DNA from: Primula veris
Taxonomy: Eukaryota; Streptophyta; Magnoliopsida; Ericales; Primulaceae
Direction: 5' to 3'
Length of the DNA: 64,000 nt
NCBI GenBank assembly: GCA_963682055.1
Contig: OY821750.1
Location: 15,502,501 to 15,566,500 of the forward strand
Shown: in pieces, positions 57,401 through 64,000 of the stretch
Layout of the letters: each line of letters begins with the position of its first letter
How positions within the stretch are numbered: position 1 is the stretch's first letter
Notes under the pieces: generated by a model
What the model was told of the DNA's origin: nothing
The model's database searches: none
The model's input: only the letters and a program-made list of their open reading frames with translations
Translations under genes and position numbers: made by a program

Positions 57401-57784
57401 TAGTCATCTAATGTTCTAAAAGTGACAGTTTAGGTCCGACAGTTTATTATGTCTAACTATACAAGTTATAACTCGTTTAATAAGTGACATACATGAGTTA
57501 CAATAGCAATTTTTTCATCAATAAAAACATCCATCATGTGATATAAATCTTAAACATGAGATTTCTGGTTCTATTCTTGATTAATCATGCAATTTCTACG
57601 TTTTATTACAAGTAGAAATTATGTACCTTAATTCGGAAATGCGATAGGATGATCGATATGTGATCTAACAACCCAATAAACCCTCTTCCTAACTCTTCGA
57701 GGAAGAAATAGATCCGTATACTCCCTTCTAATGAAATTATCTAGCGATTTCTTGACTCTGTCTTTAAGCAAAGTGCCGATAACG
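54476..57784 (-). other. Copia-2 5' interior: decayed gag/protease and leader
   Basis: No intact frame. Expected to contain gag and protease. The last 60 bp next to the right LTR reads, on minus, CGTTATCGGCAC directly after the LTR, the usual position of the primer-binding site. The stretch about 57270-57480 has wording such as CTCTAGTCCTATAGTTTTAG found in small noncoding repeats, possibly a nested insertion. Confidence 0.5.
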
Positions 57785-58026
57785 TGTTGTGTGGCAACTA
57801 TTAGCAAAGTTTCGACATAGTATGGAGAGAGAGTAAAGTCGTCTTATTCAAGTATGAATATATATTTAACTATGAAGAGTTCAACCCATTTATATAGTGG
57901 AGGGGTGGAACAAGATAAATGTATATGCGAGAAGCTAGAACGCCATAAGTCATAAACTTAAAGGTTATACACATTGTATGTAACCTATACATGAATATGG
58001 ACAACCACATACAATGTATCACAACA
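57785..58026 (-). repeat. Copia-2 5' LTR
   Basis: 242 bp, same ends as the left copy. The four differences between the LTRs are all transversions (A/T or C/A). Confidence 0.95.
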
Positions 58027-58031
58027 GTATT

Positions 58032-58703
58032 TTTCTTTTTCTATTTAGTATGGTTTTCATTTTATTTTGTAATGTTTCTTGATTTGAAATCTAGATTCAT
58101 AGAAGATAGAAAAATGTAGCAAACCAAACATCACCGGCTTGTTAAGCCAAAAGACTAAGAAAGATAAAAAAAACCAACTACCTTACAGGCACCGAATCAT
58201 TAATTAACATGTAATTGTGTTTTTTAAACAAATAAATTTTCGAAAAGTATAAATAACCCTTTCAAACAAAGGGTCTTCCATTGTGAATTGAAAACCCAAT
58301 TAATCTTAAGTTTAAAACAAGGCTGTGAGTTATTGAAAATTGTCAAATTGGTGATGTGCTTCGATTCGACTGTTTTGCCATCTTGTATGAATGAGATTAT
58401 GTTGTATGATATAATAGTGATCTCTTTTAATTCAATAAAACTTTTGAAAAAGAACAAGATATTGGGGAGTTATAAGTTGGCATGTGGTAAAGAAAAATGG
58501 ATGAGGATAAAGTAGGTGACTATGAAGCGGCAAGAAAGATGGCCAAAAGAGACAAAATACTAAATACTGTAGTAGCAAGCATGTTAAAAAATAAAAGGTG
58601 AAATAAAAAGCAAACATTGTATATAAGATATTTTACTATAGCTATACCATAGGAGTTTTACTATAAAACTATAGGGATCTTTATTGTAATAAGCATCACA
58701 TGT
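58032..58703. other. Intergenic, no feature seen
   Basis: AT-rich DNA. Short frames on both strands at 58224-58617 mirror each other and have no recognisable similarity. Confidence 0.5.
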
Positions 58704-58861
58704 GATAAGCAGGGAAGCAGAGTACCTGACTCTGAGTCAGGGTTAATCTGCTTGCCACAGTCATTGAATCTGTTATTAAATTTAAACTGTAGCAGATCCA
58801 ATGGCTGTGGTAAGAAGAGTAACCCTGATTTAGAATCAGGTATTCTGCTTCCGATAAGCAG
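58704..58861. mobile_element. 140-bp foldback MITE with 9-bp TSD
   Basis: 58713-58772 and 58793-58852 are 60-bp inverted arms with nine mismatches around a 20-nt loop. Both outer ends are GGAAGCAGA. The element is flanked by the perfect 9-bp direct repeat GATAAGCAG (58704-58712 and 58853-58861). TSD length points to Mutator-type transposition. Most arm mismatches become G-U pairs in RNA, so a transcript would form one long hairpin. Confidence 0.9.
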
Positions 58862-59132
58862 TCAACTCTTTCATTGAGTTGCAAGGTTTGACTTTTTATA
58901 TATATTGAAAGTCACTGGTACTTTTTTTTTTTTTAATGTATGATGCAAGAGTAGTTTTCTTTATGTTTTAGGGTGATAGATAAATTTGTTTGAAATACGT
59001 ATGAGATGAAAAGAGAAAGAGCTGGTTTTAATTTGGGGGAATGAGATTTTGGGAACCAAAATCAAGTTGTTTTCCTTCTTATTCTTTTTGGCTTTAAAGA
59101 TTAGAGTCAACGGCTGAATTGATTTTGTTTTA
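58862..59132. other. Intergenic, no feature seen
   Basis: Short AT-rich spacer between the MITE and MULE-2. Confidence 0.5.
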
Positions 59133-59881
59133 GAGGTTGGATTAATAAACTGCAAAATTTCTGTAAAAATGCTGTAACCGTAGATTAAATCTACGGTCTA
59201 CATTCATTCTATAAATCGTAGATTAAATCTACGGTTTACAGTTAATCTGTGTAAATTAAAATTCTAATAATTAAAATTAAAATACTGAATATTTTTTTCA
59301 AATTAAACATGATTTTTTTTTTTTAATAAAAAAAACTAAATGCCTTATTTTTAAAATTTTACATAAAATAAATTACCAATATTCTAACAATCTCTCAAAA
59401 TAAACACAAAATTTATACAAAAAAAGTTGATTTGATAAATTTTATGTTTTTTGTTCATGTTATATTTTTGTCAAGTGTATAAGTTGATATTTATTGAATC
59501 ATTAACTAAATCGTCAATTTTTGTGAAGTACCTTTGGTTTGTTTTTAACACTTGTATAACGCAATATGAAACATTAACTAAGTCGTCAATTTGGTGTCAA
59601 TCGTCAATTTTCTTGAATGAAACAATCATAAATTATATAAATTTCATAAAAGAAATTAACTCAATATGCAAACATGAACTAAATTTCATAAAACAAATTT
59701 ATTAAACATTTGTTTACATCATATAAATTTACAACAAATTGGAAAAAATAATAATTTACATAAAATTAAAAAAATAAAAAACTGATTATGGACTTAGGTC
59801 TATAGCTTCTTCTTCATTTGCTTTTTACTTTCCCGATTGCTTTTCCAGCGCCATATATAACTTGAAATTTGGTCGAAAAAG

Positions 59882-62484
59882 TTACTTCCATGGCGCAGCT
59901 GCCTCAGTGCGTGTTTGTTCCCACCGTGCTATAATTCCTGGCATTGGGAAGATCCCTTCTTCTTTAGGAATAACCTGAGCATAGTGACAACTGTTGACGA
60001 ACACCATTACAGTCGGGATGTAATATGTCGTTCCCTGAGACGGACCAGTATAAAGAGGTAAAAAAGTGGCGTTCCATACGTTTACCCCTCCATTTTTATT
60101 TTGCCATAAGGACAACAATACAATTGGCATATTGTAATGAGAAGCAATTAAAAAACCATAAGACGGAAATCTCATCCATTTCTCAGAAGGTGCGGGATTT
60201 GTAGGATCATAAAAATTTAAACTTGATAAAATATAATCATACCGGTAACCTTCAAAGTCAAGATTCTCAAACAGCTCATAATAAACACCTTTCATTTGCT
60301 GCAGCTCTTGAAACAACTCACATCTTACCGCATACCAATCATCTTCCCCATGCTGTTTACCCGTCGCATTTGCAAGTACCCGGAACCCACAGTTACCATC
60401 CCCACGCACATCATAAACCGTTTCGATGTAACTATGTAACATGACCCATATTTGGTCACTGTACAGGAAGGTTGGCCTATTGGGGGTGGGTTTAGGGTTC
60501 TGGTTTCGCGGCCTCCTAGTTGGGTTAACCCTTACCTCCGGTGTTTCATCCGCCTTACCTTTGCCCTTGTCCCTACTAGCACCAGCACTCTATTCTTCCA
60601 CATACTCCCATCCCGACTTATCTCTCTTACTAGATTTGTCTCCCTTTCTAGGTCTCCCCCTATTTTGTCTCACTTCGGGATCACTAATGGATGTTCTAGC
60701 TGGTACGGTTATCTATCGGAGTTGTGTTTTCATACGCCGTTTTTCAACATTAGTTTTGCTAGCATAAACACTTTTAAACTCTTCTAGATCATCCTCTACC
60801 ACATAATCATCGGTGTTCCCATTATCATCAATTACGTCTAATTTTTTCCAGAATGGATGAATATATTCTAGAGGAAGAGGCTTTCCGAATAAAATATGTT
60901 CACTCATAATATGATGACAAGGTAAACCGTGAGACAATTTGAAATGACAAGAACAATTCTCATCAGCCTGGCTACTACATTTTTTATGTTCTTGAAATAA
61001 TAAATCAAAGGCATAGTGTGTGATATACGACCTAAGATTTATAAATAGAGGTGTTCGTTCAGAATGTGGAAAATAAGACTTGCATTTATCCAACTTCATC
61101 TTAATATCCTCAAACTATTTTTCTAAAATTCTATTCACCTCTACCGAAACATTTTCAAGCGTGCCAGTATTTGTGGAAAGGGATCTTTTCAGCTTAGCAT
61201 GTTGTTGTTCGGCTCGATTGCTAGTTCTGTTACCTAGATGTGTTGTATGGTTGGTATAGCATGCAACAAACTTTTCAGCATAATCATTTAAAAGCTTGTC
61301 TACATACTTAATCACAGCAGGGTACGATTTGTAAGAGGAATTGAAATAAGCTCGGTTATGATTGTACTCCTCTATCGACTCAGAATCAACCAATAAACCT
61401 CAATCATCTAGAAACGTTTGCCACTCCTCGTCAGGGATCTTTTTACGGCAGTTTTTCAAAACATTTTTTGCAATATGAAAAGTGCACAAAATATGATGAG
61501 AATCGGGAAAAACAACGGATAAAGCATTTGATAAGTCCATTTCCCTATCGGTTACAAACACCCTAGGTAGTATACAACCCTCCAATGTAACTTTCAATTT
61601 TTCCAATGCCCATATATAACTTTCCTTTGTCTCATCACTCATGAATACAAAACCTAAACAATATGTTTGGTTCGTTGATGTCATTCCTACGACTTCTAGA
61701 AATGACATATTAAAACGGTTTGTCCTATAGGTACAATCCATTAACAAGACATCAGGAAAAGCTTTGAACATCCTTATAGAATCGGGGTGTGCAAAAACAA
61801 GTTCTCAAGGCAATGGGTTGATGGGTTCATATCATAGTAGAATGTGTAGCAATGTCTATCCAACAAATTAAACAGTTCCTGTATCGGGTTTCTACCATCT
61901 CGTTCTTTAAATTTCAGTCCAGCCAAAAAATTATGTATCGTTTTAGTGTTTGATACATTGTCAGGATTTCGATTTTTTATGGCCTCTAATATTGCACCAA
62001 CTTTAAAACTAATTTTCCTTAAAGTTTTAACAATTTCTTTTTCATCTTGGGTTAAACGAGCACGTCGTGCTTGCCCTTGGAGGTAAGTTGGAGGTGGGTT
62101 GTTATGTTGTCCATTTTCTATGTGACACATCCATTCATCATTAACTACGTAACCTTTAATGAAAAATGGACAATCTTTTTTCTTTGTACCTGAATTTACG
62201 GAAGATGGTTTCTTTTTTTCGTAAACCCCCGATTTATCACACACAATATCAACATACGGTGTTCTGCTCCCATCACCCCCTCCAGACCTACGAATCGTAA
62301 GAATGAAATCCCAATTTCCAGCCACATCAGCAAGATCAGCAAGCATTTCATCCCTTGTATCCCAAGTCAATTCATCAACTTCAAAGTGCTCTGTATAATC
62401 AGTTAGCTCATCGTTTAAGCCACTGGATGAATTCGCATTGTTGTTATTCCATTGGTTGTTGTCATAACCATAGTTGTAATTCAT
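59882..62484 (-). pseudogene. MULE-2 transposase-OTU gene, broken but with intact OTU domain
   Basis: Starts MNYNYGYDNN (Asn/Tyr-rich) at 62484. FAR1-like DNA-binding part, then a frameshift in an A-run near 61793-61797 (five A here, six in MULE-1). DDE core pieces MDCTYRTN and VTDREM lie in 61771-61400, ended by TGA where MULE-1 has TGG. SWIM finger CSCHFKLSHGLPCHH in 61099-60713. Further stops lie at 61115 (CAG to TAG relative to MULE-1), 60713 and about 60597. The OTU domain 60442-59882 (186 codons) is open and keeps D-G-N-C and the S-C-H-Y histidine. A ubiquitin-type deubiquitinase fold is predicted. Its partner and role in transposition are unknown. Confidence 0.85.
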
Positions 62485-62600
62485 TTTCGAAAAGTGTTTG
62501 TTTATATATTTTTTGGGAAAGAAATGAGTATTTTTTAGAGATTTCTGAAATGTGTTTGTGTTTGATTTTAGGGTTTGTTAGAATTGGCAAAAATGAGCCA

Positions 62601-62608
62601 TATTTATA
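62601..62608 (-). promoter_or_regulatory. TATA box of MULE-2 transposase
   Basis: Minus strand TATAAATA, about 117 bp upstream of the start codon, followed by a leader with CAAACCCTAAAATC (telo-box-like) and CA-rich sequence. This is the only clearly preserved transposase promoter in the window; MULE-1 has lost the corresponding DNA. Confidence 0.65.
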
Positions 62609-62640
62609 GTGTTAATTTCAGAAACCCCACAAGCTGGTGT

Positions 62641-62998
62641 AATTTCCAAACTTTAATAATGCATTGAGTAGTCATTTTCGGATAGGGTTGTCAACTCATA
62701 ATAATTCAAAAGTGATAAGGTGTTGTCGGAATTATCTTGATGGATATGGTATCCAATGTCATTTACACTACAAACCGTAGATTACTTTTACGGTTTGTAG
62801 TGTTTTTTTTGGTGTAGTCATTTTCAAACTTTAATAATGCATTGAGTAGTCATTTTTGGATAGGGTTGTCAAATCATAATAATTCAAAAGTCATAAAGTG
62901 TTGTTGGATGCATTTGATGGATATGGTATCCAATGTCATTTACACTACAAACCGTAGATTACTTTTACGGTTTGTAGTGTTTTTTTTTTACGTTATTA
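62641..62998. repeat. 178-bp tandem duplication upstream of MULE-2 transposase
   Basis: 62641-62818 and 62819-62998 are close copies, each containing ATGCATTGAGTAGTCATTTT, GGATATGGTATCCAATGTCA and a palindrome AAACCGTAGATTACTTTTACGGTTT. Repeat of a promoter-proximal module with a palindrome of the same family as the MULE ends. Confidence 0.85.
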
Positions 62999-63049
62999 AC
63001 CGTGATTCAGTGCAAAAAGTACATTTGTAAAATAAACACTGCTTAAATC

Positions 63050-63175
63050 AGGGGTACAAACCGTACATATATTTTACGGTTTGCACAGAATACATGCAAA
63101 CCGTACATTAAATGTATGGTTTGCATGTATTTTGTACAAACCGTACATTAAATGTACGGTTTGTATGTATATTTT
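63050..63175. repeat. Variant palindrome array (ACCGTACATTAAATGTACGGT)
   Basis: Three palindromes with core GTACATTAAATGTAC instead of GTAGATTAAATCTAC, separated by GCATGTATTTTGTAC-like spacers. Both halves of the palindrome have changed together. Confidence 0.85.
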
Positions 63176-63180
63176 AAAAT

Positions 63181-63245
63181 ATTTAGGGTTTAGGGTTCAG
63201 GGTTTAGGGTTTGTAATTTAGGGTTTAGGGTTTAGGGTTTAGGAT
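63181..63245 (+). repeat. Interstitial telomere-like repeat (TTTAGGG)n
   Basis: About nine seven-base units: TTTAGGG with variants TTCAGGG, TTTGTAA and TTTAGGA. This is the plant telomere motif inside a MULE. Also equals clustered telo boxes (AAACCCTAA on the minus strand), which can act in plant promoters. Confidence 0.85.
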
Positions 63246-63438
63246 TTGTAAAAACTCAATATTGGTCATATCAATTAAAATACAGAATATTTTTTACAAA
63301 CATACAAATCAAACATACGAATCAAATTAAACTTACGAATTTATAACGTACAAATCAAACATACAAATAAAATTAAACTTACGAATTTATAATATTCCAA
63401 CTCAGCTACGAATAAAAATTACAAATCAAACATATAAA
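63246..63438. other. AT-rich spacer in MULE-2
   Basis: Contains repeated ACATACAAATCAAA / AAATTAAACTTACGAAT words (63300-63430), a weak minisatellite. No gene. Confidence 0.5.
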
Positions 63439-63996
63439 TCAAATACAAAAAACACAAATATGCATTTTTTTTTTGTAATGACTAAATGATTTAAAGTTGG
63501 ACGTAGGGAGCATCTTTCCCGCCGATGTTAATCTATCCGATGACGGCTCAGTAGACTCTTCGATTTCGTTTAGCTCCGTACGGCGTCTCTGTCGATGCTG
63601 CGATTTTGGATGCGGAGCACGCTCGTGGGATGTAAGTGTCAATCCTCGACTCCAACTGTAGTCCGCCCCAAATGATTGTCTATGATGATCAAACGGAACA
63701 TCATCCTGAACGTACTCCGACCCAGCAAAAGAAGCACGACGACCATGACCGCTTGAACTCGGACCCGGACCCTGATCTGTAGTCGGGGGTCGACCTCCAG
63801 TCGATCTTCTACCCCCGCTACGCCCGCCGCTACTAGATTCGCCTTCCCCTCTGCCTCTTTCGTCGGGACGCCAACAACTTGAAGCCCTAGTGTAAGTTAT
63901 TGGGTCGTAACGTAGGTCGTCATCACCATCGTCGTCGTCATCGTCATCCTCCTCATCCGACTGTTCATCAGCTGACCCATACGGATTCATTCCCAT
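63439..63996 (-). CDS. Partial hydrophilic protein, probable C-terminal part of MULE-2 second gene
   Basis: 185 open codons reaching the window edge. Sequence begins MGMNPYGSAD, followed by an acidic run, a G/S/R-rich segment and a basic tail. By position (upstream of the transposase on the same strand, like the PMD gene of MULE-1) it may be the low-complexity C-terminal tail of a PMD protein, but it contains no PMD motif itself. It could also be an exon start; the true N-terminus lies outside. Confidence 0.45.
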   Translation of the reverse strand: MGMNPYGSADEQSDEEDDDDDDDGDDDLRYDPITYTRASSCWRPDERGRGEGESSSGGRSGGRRSTGGRPPTTDQGPGPSSSGHGRRASFAGSEYVQDDVPFDHHRQSFGADYSWSRGLTLTSHERAPHPKSQHRQRRRTELNEIEESTEPSSDRLTSAGKMLPTSNFKSFSHYKKKMHICVFCI

Positions 63997-64000
63997 TTTA

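Larger units (their letters stand above)
51083..58031 (-). mobile_element. Copia-2: complete Copia element with decayed interior
   Basis: Element 51088-58026 (6,939 bp), flanked by a perfect TSD GTATT (51083-51087, 58027-58031). LTRs are 242 bp each, begin TGTTGTG and end CACAACA, and differ at four positions. Minus orientation is fixed by a polypurine tract AAGGGGGAG (minus) next to the left LTR, and by RNase H and integrase remnants in the expected order. The coding interior is heavily mutated. Confidence 0.93.
59133..64000 (-). mobile_element. MULE-2: OTU-MULE, runs off the window
   Basis: The left end GAGGTTGGATTAATAAACT (59133) matches the MULE-1 terminus at its first 11 bases. It is followed by palindromes of the same core (59170-59245), DNA closely matching 9640-10260 of MULE-1, then a transposase-OTU gene. 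The right terminus is not in the window; no copy of the inverted terminus is seen before 64000. Confidence 0.8.

Noticed and set aside
58713..58852. Bona fide conserved miRNA precursor
   Set aside because: The hairpin is flanked by an exact 9-bp TSD and has equal full-length arms, so it is a MITE; I recognise no known mature miRNA in the arms.
63181..63245. Chromosome end
   Set aside because: Only about nine degenerate TTTAGGG units, with normal sequence and an ORF continuing beyond; it is interstitial.
1..64000. tRNA or rRNA genes, and organelle DNA insertions
   Set aside because: No cloverleaf with B-box, no rRNA core sequence and no plastid or mitochondrial gene was recognised; tRNA similarity is limited to primer-binding sites.

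Overview
This is a 64-kb stretch of plant nuclear DNA, most likely from a eudicot. The evidence is an intron-rich gene orthologous to Arabidopsis BTB/POZ protein At2g30600, plant-type Copia, Gypsy/Tat and Mutator-like (MULE) transposons, a Stowaway-type MITE, TTTAGGG telomere-like repeats and very AT-rich intergenic DNA. The species cannot be named from the sequence. Apart from one intact host gene the window is almost entirely transposable elements, several of them nested.

Layout. 1-2.6 kb: AT-rich DNA with a tRNA-Asp-type PBS remnant of an old Gypsy-like element, a Stowaway MITE and a 34-bp inverted repeat. 2.5-8.7 kb: a decayed plus-strand Copia element with a good 3' LTR and no complete 5' LTR. 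9.35-15.9 kb: a complete Mutator-like element (MULE-1) with a 20-bp perfect terminal match and a 9-bp target-site duplication. It carries two minus-strand genes, a transposase fused to an OTU cysteine-protease domain and a plant mobile domain (PMD) gene. 17.9-23.8 kb: the host gene, minus strand, reconstructed as 12 exons with canonical splice sites and an open 816-residue frame. 24-28 kb: intergenic DNA with inverted and dispersed repeats. 28.08-45.21 kb: a 17.1-kb Gypsy/Tat retrotransposon with 568-bp LTRs and a perfect 5-bp TSD, inserted into an older inverted-repeat element. It has open gag and pol frames separated by one in-frame UGA, a 16-unit minisatellite, and about 9 kb of antisense genes. 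One antisense gene is spliced and resembles the 'putative gypsy type transposon' family; five are short coiled-coil genes, each with its own TATA box. 46-51 kb: a second copy of two noncoding blocks seen at 25 kb, a 1.08-kb inverted-repeat element, a 21-bp minisatellite and a TATA/first-exon candidate. 51.09-58.03 kb: a complete minus-strand Copia element with 242-bp LTRs and perfect TSD but a ruined interior. 58.7 kb: a 140-bp foldback MITE with a perfect 9-bp TSD. 59.13 kb to the end: a second OTU-MULE (MULE-2), running off the window.

How the parts fit. The two MULEs are close relatives in the same orientation. MULE-1 preserves the element boundaries; MULE-2 preserves the transposase N-terminus, the promoter and the OTU catalytic motifs. 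Their ends carry arrays of a palindrome (core GTAGATTAAATCTAC) that are good candidates for transposase binding sites. Nonsense changes in the old elements are often TGG-to-TGA or CAG-to-TAG, as expected from cytosine deamination in methylated transposons. The Tat element is the youngest autonomous-looking element. Its antisense array of small coiled-coil genes is the least explained structure in the window.
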